Source: Candidatus Nitrosoglobus terrae (lineage in GTDB: Bacteria; Pseudomonadota; Gammaproteobacteria; Nitrosococcales; Nitrosococcaceae). From it: a stretch of 64,000 bases of DNA. The position numbers were made by a program, and so were the translations under genes. Location: the NCBI RefSeq assembly GCF_002356115.1, contig NZ_AP014836.1, forward strand, positions 744,001 through 808,000. The letters run 5' to 3'. The notes below the pieces were generated by a model. The model ran no database searches. It was not told the origin of the DNA and saw only the letters and a list, made by a program, of their open reading frames with translations. Shown here one piece after another: positions 45,596-55,652 of this stretch; the stretch's first letter is position 1; each line of letters starts with the position of its first letter.

Positions 45596-47082
45596 TGAGT
45601 TGGAGCTTTGTCAAACTGAGAGATGTAGTTGCACATTTTGAAAGCGGAAAGCGACCTAAAGGAGGAGTTTCTAAGTATACAGATGGTATTCTTAGCCTTG
45701 GTGGTGAACACCTAGATTACAATGGAGGGTTTTTTCTAGAAAATCCAAAATTTGTCCCTGAGAAATTTGCTGAGAGTCTTCATAAAGTTCAAATAGAAGA
45801 AGGAGATATTCTCATAGTTAAAGATGGAGCAACAACAGGGAAAATAAGCTTTGCTACGGCTGAAGTAAAAAACTCTGTCATCAATGAGCATCTATTTCAA
45901 CTTAGGCCAACAGAGGCGGTTAATTCCAAGTTTCTTTTCTATTTCTTGTGGTCTTCATCTGGAAACAAAGAAATATTGAAAGATTTTCGAGGATCAGCTC
46001 AAGGTGGAATCACAAAATCAGTTCTTAATGTTTGTGAGGTGCCAGTTGCATCCCTCAATGAACAACGCCGCATTGTCGAGAAAATCGAAACGTTGTTTGC
46101 ACGGTTGGATGCAGGCGAGGCGGCGCTGAAAAAGGTGCAAACCCTACTGGCGCGCTATCGCCAATCAGTGCTCAAGGCCGCCGTTACTGGCGATCTTACC
46201 CAAGATTGGCAGGTGCAAAACGCTGGATGCGTTGAATCCGGCCACGATTTGCTGCAACGTATTCTTAAAACCCGCCGCGATAATTGGCAAGGTCGGGGCA
46301 AATATAAAGAACCTATCGCGCCGGATACCACGAGTTTGCCCAAATTGCCGGAAGGGTGGGTGTGGGCTTCGCTTGATGCGTTAATAGTTGATGGCCCAAC
46401 AAATGGGTTATCACCGAAAGTGTCTACTGACGGTACAGGTGTGCCATCTTTCAAGCTCACCGCAACTACATCAGGCACGTTCGTGATTAATGGTGAGACG
46501 GTCAAGTATGTTAATGCTCATATTGAAGCTGATTCCAAATATTGGCTCCAAAAAGACGATGTACTGATTCAACGAGGAAATACTATTGAATATGTCGGCA
46601 CTGCAGCAATTTTTCCGGGGCCAAATAATGCTTTCATTTACCCTGACTTGATGATGCGTATCAGGTTTGAGGATGAACTACTAGCGCGATGGGTCGTGAC
46701 TTGGATTAATTTTGAGTACGCGAAAAAGTATTTTCGTCGACTGGCCACAGGCACAGCAGGCAACATGCCTAAGATAAATAGCACAACTTTGAATACGCTG
46801 CCGGTTCCGATGCCATCGTTTGAAGAGATGCAACAAACACTTGAAATTACTGAGAGTATTGAACATCGATGTAGAGGTTTAGAGGATGCAGCGCGTGCCG
46901 AACTTGCCCGATCCAAAGCACTACGCCAATCTATTCTGAAACAAGCCTTTGCTGGTCGCTTGGTGCCCCAAGATCCTAATGACGAACCGGCCAGCGAGCT
47001 GCTGGCCCGTATTCGTGCTGAGTGCCAAAGCATCTCTAACAGCAAACGCCGTCGATCCACAATGTTAAAGAAACAAGCATGA
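45595..47082 (+). CDS. hsdS: Type I restriction enzyme specificity subunit S
   Basis: Chooses the target sequence for methylation and cleavage. 495 residues, two target-recognition domains each followed by a long helix: LNEQRRIVEKIETLFARLDA after the first, and the RSKALRQSILKQAFAGRLVP helix at the end. The first recognition domain (45600-46060) is AT-rich (35% GC by hand count at 45721-45780) next to a conserved helix at 60% (46141-46200), a pattern that fits domain swapping. The start ATG overlaps the hsdR stop; the gene overlaps hsdM by four bases. Confidence 0.94.
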   Translation: MSWSFVKLRDVVAHFESGKRPKGGVSKYTDGILSLGGEHLDYNGGFFLENPKFVPEKFAESLHKVQIEEGDILIVKDGATTGKISFATAEVKNSVINEHLFQLRPTEAVNSKFLFYFLWSSSGNKEILKDFRGSAQGGITKSVLNVCEVPVASLNEQRRIVEKIETLFARLDAGEAALKKVQTLLARYRQSVLKAAVTGDLTQDWQVQNAGCVESGHDLLQRILKTRRDNWQGRGKYKEPIAPDTTSLPKLPEGWVWASLDALIVDGPTNGLSPKVSTDGTGVPSFKLTATTSGTFVINGETVKYVNAHIEADSKYWLQKDDVLIQRGNTIEYVGTAAIFPGPNNAFIYPDLMMRIRFEDELLARWVVTWINFEYAKKYFRRLATGTAGNMPKINSTTLNTLPVPMPSFEEMQQTLEITESIEHRCRGLEDAARAELARSKALRQSILKQAFAGRLVPQDPNDEPASELLARIRAECQSISNSKRRRSTMLKKQA

Positions 47083-48515
47083 GTAACGAACAACTGGTCT
47101 CGAAGGTCTGGAACTATGCCCATGTATTGCGTGATCAGGGCATTTCTTACGGCGATTACGTCGAGCAAATTACCTATCTGCTGTTTTTGAAGATGGATCA
47201 GGAGCGAGTGGAATTATTGGGTGAGGAATCCAGCATTCCGCCCCAGTGGAATTGGCAGCAGTTGATCAGCAAGGAAGGGGATGATCTAGAGTTGCAATAT
47301 CGCCACACGCTAGAGGCGCTGGCACGGGAATCGGGACTGATAGGCACCATTTTTCGTAAATCACAAAATAAGCTCTCTGATCCCGCTAAGCTTAAGCGGG
47401 TGGTGAGTTTGATTGATACCGAAGGGCCGTGGATAGGTCTTAAAGTGGATATAAAGGGGGAGATTTACGAAGGACTGCTGGAGCGCAACGCTAGCGAGGT
47501 GAAATCGGGGGCGGGGCAGTATTTCACGCCGCGGCCAGTCATTGAGGCGATTGTGGCCTGTATTCAGCCGAAAATTCATGAAACGGTCTGCGATCCGGCG
47601 TGTGGTACCGGTGGATTTTTATTGGCTGCTTTTGAGTATATGAAAACCCAAAGCCAAGATCGGGAAACGCTACGCCGCTTGCGTACCGAAGGACTGCACG
47701 GCACTGATATTGTGGATGAAGTAGTGCGGTTGTGCGCGATGAATTTGTATTTACATGGTATTGGCAACGGGGATAGCTCCGTCGTACAGGCTGATGCGCT
47801 GGCAGTGGCACCGGCGCAGCGTTATGGCGTGGTGCTCACCAATCCGCCTTTTGGCAAAAAATCCAGCTATAAGGTAGTGGGGGAGGATGGCAGAGGCACC
47901 AGCGAGCGGGAACACTATGAACGGGAAGATTTTAAATTCACAACCTCCAATAAGCAGTTTAATTTTTTACAGCATATTATGACTATCTTGGATACCTATG
48001 GCCGTGGGGGGGTGGTGTTGCCGGATAACATACTGTTTGAAGCCGGGCGCGCGGGTGAGGGTATTCGCAAGCGGCTGCTGGAGGGTTTCAACTTCCATAC
48101 CCTGCTACGCCTGCCCACGGGTATTTGGTACCGCCCCGGTGTCAAGGCCAATGTGCTGTTTTTTGATAAGCGCCCCGCCTCCCGGGAGGCTCAGACTCAA
48201 GGGCTATGGGTTTACGATTACCGTACTAATATACATAAGACGCTGAAAACTAAACGGCTGGTGCGCAGTGATTTTGATGATTTTGTGCATTGTTATCATG
48301 AACGGAAGGAAACCGAACGCTTTCGCTATTTCAGTTATCAAGCGCTGATGGCGCGCGATAAGCTGAATCTGGATATTTTCTGGCTCAAGGATAATAGCTT
48401 AGAGGATATAGACAGCCTGCCAGAGCCGGAGGTGTTGGCAGCTGAGATCGTGGAGAATTTAGAAGCTGCCCTAGAGCAGTTTCGCAGTGTGAGCGCCGAG
48501 CTGGCAACCGAATAA
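47079..48515 (+). CDS. hsdM: Type I restriction-modification methyltransferase subunit M
   Basis: Adds methyl groups to adenine in the recognition site, 478 residues. An N-terminal helical domain (VWNYAHVLRDQGISYGDYVE) precedes the catalytic domain with GQYFTPRPVIEAIV, the SAM motif DPACGTGGFLLAAFEYMK and the catalytic LTNPPFGKKSS. The ATG overlaps the hsdS stop (ATGA). The order R-S-M, with M last, differs from the common R-M-S or M-S-R. All three subunits appear intact, so the system is probably active. Confidence 0.96.
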   Translation: MSNEQLVSKVWNYAHVLRDQGISYGDYVEQITYLLFLKMDQERVELLGEESSIPPQWNWQQLISKEGDDLELQYRHTLEALARESGLIGTIFRKSQNKLSDPAKLKRVVSLIDTEGPWIGLKVDIKGEIYEGLLERNASEVKSGAGQYFTPRPVIEAIVACIQPKIHETVCDPACGTGGFLLAAFEYMKTQSQDRETLRRLRTEGLHGTDIVDEVVRLCAMNLYLHGIGNGDSSVVQADALAVAPAQRYGVVLTNPPFGKKSSYKVVGEDGRGTSEREHYEREDFKFTTSNKQFNFLQHIMTILDTYGRGGVVLPDNILFEAGRAGEGIRKRLLEGFNFHTLLRLPTGIWYRPGVKANVLFFDKRPASREAQTQGLWVYDYRTNIHKTLKTKRLVRSDFDDFVHCYHERKETERFRYFSYQALMARDKLNLDIFWLKDNSLEDIDSLPEPEVLAAEIVENLEAALEQFRSVSAELATE

Positions 48516-48586
48516 AGCCTATAACTCACGGTTTTTATGAGATAATTTATAAATCTACTATTAAATTAAATGATGGGGAAGAGTAA

Positions 48587-50389
48587 ATGAGCAAACGGAT
48601 TGAGGATTATGGCCTGATTGGCAATATGGTTTCCTGTGCCTTGGTTGGCCGTGATGGTTCCATGGATTGGCTCTGCTTGCCCCATTTTGACTCCGATGCC
48701 TGTTTTGCCGCGTTGCTCGGCACCCCAGAGCATGGCCGTTGGCTGATTGCCCCGAAAACTGCAGTTAAAAGCATAACACGGCGTTATCTGCCGAATACGG
48801 TTGTTTTAGAAACTACTTTTGAGACTGAGAGCGGAGTCGCTCAAATCATAGATTTTATGCCCCTGAGTAAAAACGAGACCATGGTGGAGGTGGTGCGAAT
48901 CGTTCGGGGTATAAAAGGTCAGGTTGACATGCGGATGGAGCTTGTGCTGCGTTTTGGTTATGGGAAAACGGTTCCTTGGGTGCATCGGTGTGATTATGGC
49001 ATTAATGCTGTTGCCGGGCCGGATGCTGTAGAGTTACTGACTCCAGTGCGTTTATATGGTGAAAACCTCACAACATGCGCTAATTTTACCATCGAGGCAG
49101 GGCAAAACATACCGTTTACACTGGTTTATCATCCCTCTCAGACTGAGCCTAGTTTTATTGGTGATCGTCAGGTAGCCCTTTCCCAGACCGTGGATTGGTG
49201 GGGTGAATGGTCTAGTTACTTTCGTTTTGATCCTTCAGCGCCCATCGCATGGAAAGAGGCGGTGATTCGGTCGTTAATTACCCTTAAAGCCTTGACTTTT
49301 CAGCCCAGCGGTGGCCTTGTGGCGGCCCCTACGACTTCATTACCCGAACAGATTGGCGGGATTCGCAACTGGGATTATCGTTTTTGTTGGATTCGCGATG
49401 CCACCATGACCCTCTATACATTCCTGAACTCTGGATATCTTGAAGAGGCCAAAGCTTTCCGTGAATGGCTATTGCGGGCTGCGGCTGGGAATCCAGAGCA
49501 GATGCAAATTATGTATGGGCTGAGAGGTGAGCGGCGGCTGACGGAAGTGGAACTGCCTTGGTTGCTTGGCTATGAACATAGCCTCCCCGTACGTATTGGG
49601 AATGGCGCTTATGGGCAAACCCAGCTTGATGCCTATGGCAATCTCATGGATATGGCCCATGCCGCCCGACATTCTAATCTAGGGCCTTCCCATTCTGCAT
49701 GGCGGCTTCAATGGGCATTATTGAAAAATCTGGAACGTATTTGGTGTGAGCCGGATGAAGGAATCTGGGAAATACGCGGTGAGCCCCGCCATTTTACTTA
49801 CTCAAAGATCATGAGCTGGGTAGCGTTTGATCGGGCGGTAAAAGGGGTAGAGGAGTTTAACTTAGACGGCCCCGTTGATAAGTGGCGGCAAATACGAGAT
49901 CAAATCCGAGCCGATATTCTTGCCAATGGCTATGATCAAAAGCGTAATACTTTTGTTCAGGCCTATGGCTATAGCAATCTCGATGCCTCGTTATTATTGA
50001 TAGGTAAGACTGGATTTTTGGAACGAGGCGATCCCCGTTTTCAGGGTACCGTGGAGGCCATTGAGCGGGAATTAATGGAAGAAGGGTTTGTACTACGCTA
50101 CCGATCTGAGCAAACGGATGATGGATTAATAGGAGAGGAGGGGACTTTTCTTATCTGCAGCTTCTGGCTCGTTGATGCCTATATGCTATTAAATCGCTAT
50201 GATGATGCAGCTGCTCTATTTGAGCGACTGTTATCGGTGCGGAATGATTTAGGGCTTTTGGCTGAGGAATATGATCCACAAGCACGCCGGCAGCTTGGAA
50301 ATTTCCCGCAAGCCTTCTCCCATCTTGGTTTGATTAATGCCGCCCGTAGCTTATTGGGAATTTCTACTTTGAGTGCGCCTAAAAAATAA
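48587..50389 (+). CDS. Glycoside hydrolase family 15 protein (glucoamylase/trehalase-like)
   Basis: Releases glucose from alpha-glucans or trehalose. 600 residues, no signal peptide, so cytoplasmic. N-terminal beta-sandwich with IEDYGLIGNMVSCALVGRDG and DWLCLPHFDSDACFAALLG; the (alpha/alpha)6 barrel holds RNWDYRFCWIRDATMTLY near residue 265 and the region with the second catalytic acid (ILANGYDQKRNTFVQAYG and LLAEEYDP). This bacterial subgroup includes trehalases, and trehalose would fit the TreS and GlgE genes nearby. Substrate not decided by sequence. Confidence 0.88.
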   Translation: MSKRIEDYGLIGNMVSCALVGRDGSMDWLCLPHFDSDACFAALLGTPEHGRWLIAPKTAVKSITRRYLPNTVVLETTFETESGVAQIIDFMPLSKNETMVEVVRIVRGIKGQVDMRMELVLRFGYGKTVPWVHRCDYGINAVAGPDAVELLTPVRLYGENLTTCANFTIEAGQNIPFTLVYHPSQTEPSFIGDRQVALSQTVDWWGEWSSYFRFDPSAPIAWKEAVIRSLITLKALTFQPSGGLVAAPTTSLPEQIGGIRNWDYRFCWIRDATMTLYTFLNSGYLEEAKAFREWLLRAAAGNPEQMQIMYGLRGERRLTEVELPWLLGYEHSLPVRIGNGAYGQTQLDAYGNLMDMAHAARHSNLGPSHSAWRLQWALLKNLERIWCEPDEGIWEIRGEPRHFTYSKIMSWVAFDRAVKGVEEFNLDGPVDKWRQIRDQIRADILANGYDQKRNTFVQAYGYSNLDASLLLIGKTGFLERGDPRFQGTVEAIERELMEEGFVLRYRSEQTDDGLIGEEGTFLICSFWLVDAYMLLNRYDDAAALFERLLSVRNDLGLLAEEYDPQARRQLGNFPQAFSHLGLINAARSLLGISTLSAPKK

Positions 50390-50490
50390 GCTTTGTTTTA
50401 TGTATGGTATGGTCTATAGGGCTACTCGTCGTGATTGAAGTAGTAGCTAGTGAAGTGATACGACTGCTTATTTTATCCCTGTATTATTAC

Positions 50491-51948
50491 TTAAGTGTGA
50501 GGAGGGCTAATTTGGGCATCATCGATCATCCCAAGCGCGTCCGGTACCAATACTGCCACCGAGAAGTAGGTACTCACCAAGTACGAGAGGATCGCCTTTT
50601 CATTGATATCCATGAAACGCACGCTGAGTCCGGGTTGATATTCATTAGGAATGCCGGTCTGGTGTAACCCGACAACACCTTCGTGTTCCTCGCCCGTACG
50701 CAGCACAAGAATGGGGCTGGTTTGCTCGCGGGTGATTGGAAGCTTGTTACAGGGCAAAATAGGCACACCTCGCCAAGCCATTACTGGCGTTCCTTCGATT
50801 TCAGTGGTCGCGGGGTAGATACCGCGGTGAGTACACTCCCTTCCGAAGGCAGCGATGATTCGAGGGTGTGTGAGGAAGAAACGGGAGCGCCTACGGCGAC
50901 TAAGTACCTCGTCGAGATCTTCTGGTGTCGGTGGACCGTTGCGGGTGTGTACGCGCTGGTTTGGTGCTACATTGTGCAGCAGGCCAAAATCGTTGTTATT
51001 GATCATCTCGTGCTCTTGGCGTTCCCGCAAAGCCTCAATAGTCAATCGCAGCTGCTGTTCGGTCTGATTCATGGGGTTGTTAAATAGGTCAGCGACACGG
51101 GTATGTACCCGCAGTATGGTTTGCGCGACCTCGAGTTGATATTCACGGGGCTTTTGCTCATAGTCAACGAATGTGCTGGTAAGCAACTGTTCCCCGTGGT
51201 GACCGGAGGAGATCTCGATTGAGGCCTCGCCATGTTCATTCTGTGCTTTACGGAGCTGCGCCTTAAACTGATTTACTCGGGTTCGCAGAGCATCCGATCG
51301 TTGCGCCATATTTTCGAGGGTGCTTTGCTCTAGCGTCAGCACGGTGCAGCGGGTAACGGTTTTTACGGTGAACTGCCAGGTGTCCGAATCTTCGACAAGC
51401 GTACGATCGCCAAAATAGTCGCCGTCTGTGAGCATGCCGAGTGTGGTTGAGGTGTCGTATTTACCCTGACCGATCTTCTTAACTTTGCCGTGCACGATGA
51501 GCACAAGCTGATCGGCAGGTTGTCCGGCCTCTACTAACACCTCGCCCGAAGAGATTTCTTGCTGCACAAACTGATCAGCGATCTCGCTGAGCACTTCATC
51601 ATCGGTCAGTCCCCGAAAAAGTGGAATTTCGCGCAACTCTTGCTCGAGTATTGGTTCCGACACTGGTAAATGTTAGCCTACCATCGCCGACTGTATAGTT
51701 GAGTCGCCGGTTGACGCGGTAGGTTCCACCGACTACCTCCACCCCACCCAAGGAAGCACGCGTAGCAACCACCGTGAGGTGATGCCCTGCATCTGTGGAA
51801 CAGTTTTAGTTGTGGTTGCCAGATTTTGGGCGGCTTTCGTTCCTAAGCTCTGGGGCACTTGGCTGTTTTGAGCGTTATCGCCGCCCTTTGGATCGATTGG
51901 TTGGTTCAATGATGCTAAATAAATTACTAGTGATTGAGGTAATTTCAA
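50491..51948 (-). pseudogene. Family 2B encapsulin shell protein gene (cyclic-nucleotide-binding domain insert), broken by two frameshifts
   Basis: The major piece (51663-50491, 390 codons) has a cNMP-binding-like domain ([52 protein letters not shown]), followed by the shell body ([60 protein letters not shown]). Upstream, 51948-51733 encodes the N-terminal arm ([20 protein letters not shown], then WLLRVLPWV) and stops. Between them (about 51740-51650) a second frame reads GGTYRVNRRLNYTVGDGR, the missing link. The shifts are at about 51740 (GTGGG followed by GTGGAG, looks like a 5-base duplication) and about 51650. They cancel, giving 486 codons overall, close to my recollection of the family length. 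The start is a TTG at 51948 or 51909; no clear ribosome site. Shells of this family enclose enzymes; no known cargo type is adjacent. Confidence 0.82.
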
Positions 51949-52133
51949 CAGTAGACAGATTTTTTTAAAGGGATCTTTGGGTGCCAGCTATATTATTTAT
52001 AAGGAGTAAGGCATTAGAGGCTTGAACAAGGTTGGTTGGCGAGAATTTAATTAAGATCCCGTGATATAAGGATTAATCATTAAAAGATGAGTCTAAAAGG
52101 GATAGAAATAGCAGTAGGTTATAAAGTGGAGAT

Positions 52134-53087
52134 TTACAGCCATCCTTTACGTTTAAAATAAAGATAAGGTGCAAAACTGGAGATAACCATAATAATCAGC
52201 GCCATGGGATAGCCTAAGTGCCAATGTAGCTCGGGCATGATATCGAAATTCATTCCATAGATGCTCGCAATCAGGGTGGGGGGCAAAAAAACGACTGCTA
52301 CGACTGAAAAAATCTTAATTGTTCGATTTTGTTCAATATTGATAAAGCTTAGGGCGGCATCCATAAGAAAATTGATTTTATCAAATAAAAAGGCGCTATG
52401 AGGTAGGAGGGAGTCCACGTCGCGTAAAATTTCTCGTACTTTTTTAATTTGCTCATCCTCTAAGTGCCCTCGGCGTAACAGAAAGGTTAAGGCCCGCTGA
52501 GTGTCCATTAAGCATAGACGCACCTTTCCATTGTGATTTTCTTGGCGGGCTAATTCATCTAATGCATCTTCAAATGCCCCATTACCTTCCTCATTTTCTT
52601 CTAAAATAAGTTTACCGACCTGATCTAACCCTTTATGGGTTTCTTCTAACAGATCGGCCAGCTCTTCGAGCTTAGTTTCAAATAATGCGAGTAGGATCGA
52701 AGTTGCATCGGTAATTAAACTTGGTTCCCGTCGTATCCGTAACCGTAGCATCCGAAAAGCCGGCAGATCATGGTCGTGTAAGGTAAAGAGGCGAGTACCG
52801 CTCAGGGTAAAGACTACAGTTGAGTAATCAATTCGTCCTTCTTCACGGTGAGAGAAATAGGAGTGTAAATGAATGCCAACTTCATCTTCGTAAAAGCGGG
52901 CAGTGGCTTCAATTTCCTCAATTTCATTTGGGTCAGGTAAATTTTGGCGATAAATCAATTCAACTCGCCGGCGTTCTTCCTCAGTAGGACGCAATAGATC
53001 AATCCAGATGGCTTGAGCTAAGCCATCGTTTTCTTCTAAAGGAAGCTGCTTAAAACGATGATCATGTAGGGAAAATCCATATAACAT
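52134..53087 (-). CDS. corA: CorA-type magnesium/cobalt transporter
   Basis: Divalent-cation channel of the inner membrane. 317 residues: a mainly acidic cytoplasmic N-terminal domain, a long helix, and two C-terminal membrane helices (IFSVVAVVFLPPTLIASIYG and MALIIMVISSFAPYLYF) flanking the YGMNFDIMPEL selectivity motif. It ends in KRKGWL, a basic CorA-type tail. It lies 186 bases upstream of the encapsulin gene on the same strand, with no sign of joint function. Confidence 0.95.
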   Translation of the reverse strand: MLYGFSLHDHRFKQLPLEENDGLAQAIWIDLLRPTEEERRRVELIYRQNLPDPNEIEEIEATARFYEDEVGIHLHSYFSHREEGRIDYSTVVFTLSGTRLFTLHDHDLPAFRMLRLRIRREPSLITDATSILLALFETKLEELADLLEETHKGLDQVGKLILEENEEGNGAFEDALDELARQENHNGKVRLCLMDTQRALTFLLRRGHLEDEQIKKVREILRDVDSLLPHSAFLFDKINFLMDAALSFINIEQNRTIKIFSVVAVVFLPPTLIASIYGMNFDIMPELHWHLGYPMALIIMVISSFAPYLYFKRKGWL

Positions 53088-53202
53088 AACGTTAATATGA
53101 AATAAATTGAAAATTTTAAGAAAATCATTAATAGCATAGCTTTTTAGGGAGGGCTATACTGAAATTTAGAACCTATTTTATGATAAACAGCCCAAATTAA
53201 TA

Positions 53203-53631
53203 AAACCCTTAAGAGTACGCGTTAGAGATAAATACCTAAGCGTTCTTAAGCAATAGGGCTTTGAGGTTAGTCAGGTCTGGAGTCATGCTAATGCCATTAC
53301 GGCTAATCTAAGTTAGTTTTTTCAAAAAATTACTGCTTATGCTTTAGCTAAAGCACAAGCAAGATACGTTAAATTACGCGAATTTAATTTACATTCACAA
53401 AAATTCACAATTCAAGAAGTCACTGAGGCACATGCTAAGGTAAGAAAGCAGTTTAAGAAAGATAAACTAAGAGGGCGTATCTTTAGCGGTTCTCATAAGT
53501 CTCTTGGTTGGATTCCGTTTAAAACGGGAACAGTTATTAAATACAAAAATGGTGCAATTTATTTTAACAAGCACTACCTCAAGATAGGGGGAGGATTCTT
53601 TTTGGCATTTTATGCCATTTTTCTACAGTAA
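53203..53631 (+). pseudogene. Fragment of an IS200/IS605-type tnpB (orfB) transposase
   Basis: One frame reads LRVRVRDKYLSVLKQ, a TAG stop (53254-53256), GFEVSQVWSHANAITANLS, a second TAG (53314-53316), then a continuous stretch to RKQFKKDKLRGR and SLGWIPFKTGTVIKYKNG. These match the N-terminal third of TnpB-like orfB proteins, with their LGWIPFK box. The catalytic part is gone and the frame ends in unrelated sequence at about 53600-53631. It fills the 570-base gap between corA and glgE, whose first 110 bases hold nothing recognisable. Confidence 0.7.
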
Positions 53632-53657
53632 TTTGATCAGGTAATGGGATTTTTAAT

Positions 53658-55646
53658 ATGCAATATAAAGCGGGTAGAAAACGCGTAGTTATTGAAGGGG
53701 TAACCCCTGAAATTGACGGTGGTGATTTCGCAATTAAACGAACTGTGAATGAAACTGTGATAGTAGAGGCCGATGTGTTTACGGATGGCCACGATGCGGT
53801 GAGTGCTGTTTTACAGTATCGTAAAGCAGGGGCAACCACTTGGGATGAGGTGCCAATGCAGCCTTTAGGTAACGATAGATGGCAAGGTTGCTTTAAGGTC
53901 ACTGAAATAGGACGCTATCAGTATACCCTTGCGACTTGGGTGGATCATTTTAAATCTTGGCGTCAAGCGTTAGCTAAGCGGACTCAGTTAACGGATATTG
54001 TGCTTCAGCTTCAAGTGGGAGCTCAGCTGATAGAGGCAGTGGCTGAGCGCGCCGATGAAGAGGACGCTAAACGGCTTAGGGAGCAGGCTAAGATTCTAGC
54101 CGATAAAGGAGATCTTCATAAAAGATTGACGATTGCCCTTGAAGATGAGATAGCCCTATTAATGGATCGTTATCCAGATCAACAGTTGGTAACCCGCTAT
54201 GATAAAAATTTATCCGTCATTGTAGAGAGGGTACGGGGTCGGTTTAGTACTTGGTATGAAATGTTTCCCCGTTCTTGTACCTTAGTATCCGGCCAGCCGG
54301 GTAATTTTAATACCTGTGAGGATCGTCTGCCTTATATTGCAGCTATGGGGTTTGATGTACTTTACTTACCTCCTATCCATCCCATTGGTCATATCCATCG
54401 TAAAGGTAAAAATAATACCTTGGTTGCTGGTGCTGAAGATCCAGGGAGTCCTTGGGCCATTGGGGCGGAGGAAGGCGGGCATAAGAAAATTCACCCCCAA
54501 TTAGGTACCTTTAAAGATTTTCAGCGTTTTATAGCCAAAGCACGGGAATATGGAATTGAGGTGGCGTTAGATATTGCTTTTCAGTGCGCTCCTGATCACC
54601 CTTATGTTAAAGCGCACCCAGAATGGTTTCGTTGGCGACCTGATAATACGGTGCAATATGCTGAGAATCCTCCCAAGAAATATGAAGATATCTATCCATT
54701 TTATTTTGAAACTGATCAATGGGAGCCTTTGTGGGATGAGCTGAAAAGTATATTTTTATTCTGGATTGAGCAGGGGATACATATTTTTCGGGTAGATAAC
54801 CCTCATACTAAACCTTTTCCCCTATGGGAGTGGCTGATTGCTGAGGTGAAGAAAGTCGCCCCTGATACCCTGTTTTTAGCGGAGGCGTTTACCCGCCCTA
54901 AGGTGATGCACCGCTTGGCTAAGCTAGGGTTTAGTCAGTCCTATAATTATTTTCCTTGGCGAAATACTAAGCAAGAACTCATCGCCTATTTTACTGAGCT
55001 TACCCAGTCAGAATCTAGAGAATACTTTCGCCCTAATCTTTGGCCAAATACCCCGGATATTTTACCGGAATACCTCCAGTTTGGCGGGCGACCTGCTTTT
55101 ATGATCCGGTTGTTGCTTGCGGCCACTTTAGGGGCTAGCTATGGTATTTATGGCCCGGCCTATGAATTGATGGAAAATACACCCCGAGATTTAGGGGGCG
55201 AAGAATATCTTGATTCGGAGAAATATCAACTACGTCACTGGAATATTACCCGTACCGATAGCCTTAAGGATTTCATTGCTCAGGTAAATCAAATTCGTAA
55301 AGATAACCTTGCCCTCCAATCAGATTGGAGTTTGCGTTTTTACCCCATAGATAACGATCAGATGATTTGCTATAGCAAGTGGACGGAAGATCTGAGCAAC
55401 ATTATTTTAGTTGTTATTAATTTAGATGCTCATCATACCCAGTCTGGGTGGGTTGAATTACCCTTAGAGCGTTTAGGGCTTAAGGAAAATCTTCCTTATC
55501 AGGTACATGATTTGCTCAGCGGTACTCGCTACTTATGGCAGGGGTATCGTAATTACGTAGAGCTTAATCCTCAGATCGCTCCAGCCTATATTTTCTCAGT
55601 GAGGCGCCGAGTACGGACTGAGCACGATTTTGATTATTATTTGTAA
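53658..55646 (+). CDS. glgE: Alpha-1,4-glucan:maltose-1-phosphate maltosyltransferase GlgE
   Basis: Extends alpha-glucan with maltose from maltose 1-phosphate. 662 residues, GH13 subfamily 3 type: N-terminal domains with RVVIEGVTPEIDGGDFAIKR, then STWYEMFPRSCT, the GKNNTLVAGAEDPGSPWAIG loop, and the catalytic Asp of IFRVDNPHTKPFPLWEWLI and Glu of FLAEAFTRPKVMHRLAKLGF. It is followed 6 bases later by treS-maltokinase, which would supply its substrate. A branching enzyme (glgB), frequently next, is missing from the window. Confidence 0.95.
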   Translation: MQYKAGRKRVVIEGVTPEIDGGDFAIKRTVNETVIVEADVFTDGHDAVSAVLQYRKAGATTWDEVPMQPLGNDRWQGCFKVTEIGRYQYTLATWVDHFKSWRQALAKRTQLTDIVLQLQVGAQLIEAVAERADEEDAKRLREQAKILADKGDLHKRLTIALEDEIALLMDRYPDQQLVTRYDKNLSVIVERVRGRFSTWYEMFPRSCTLVSGQPGNFNTCEDRLPYIAAMGFDVLYLPPIHPIGHIHRKGKNNTLVAGAEDPGSPWAIGAEEGGHKKIHPQLGTFKDFQRFIAKAREYGIEVALDIAFQCAPDHPYVKAHPEWFRWRPDNTVQYAENPPKKYEDIYPFYFETDQWEPLWDELKSIFLFWIEQGIHIFRVDNPHTKPFPLWEWLIAEVKKVAPDTLFLAEAFTRPKVMHRLAKLGFSQSYNYFPWRNTKQELIAYFTELTQSESREYFRPNLWPNTPDILPEYLQFGGRPAFMIRLLLAATLGASYGIYGPAYELMENTPRDLGGEEYLDSEKYQLRHWNITRTDSLKDFIAQVNQIRKDNLALQSDWSLRFYPIDNDQMICYSKWTEDLSNIILVVINLDAHHTQSGWVELPLERLGLKENLPYQVHDLLSGTRYLWQGYRNYVELNPQIAPAYIFSVRRRVRTEHDFDYYL

Positions 55647-55652
55647 CAGCTT

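Noticed and set aside
50404-50667. 87-codon plus-strand frame over the encapsulin 3' end
   Set aside because: It is the antisense of the well-conserved shell C-terminus, with no protein-like features.
51640-51750. Programmed ribosomal frameshifting in the encapsulin gene
   Set aside because: Two separate shifts would be needed, no slippery heptamer with a downstream structure was seen, and stops (TAG, TAA) lie in the through-frame. Mutation or sequence error is simpler.
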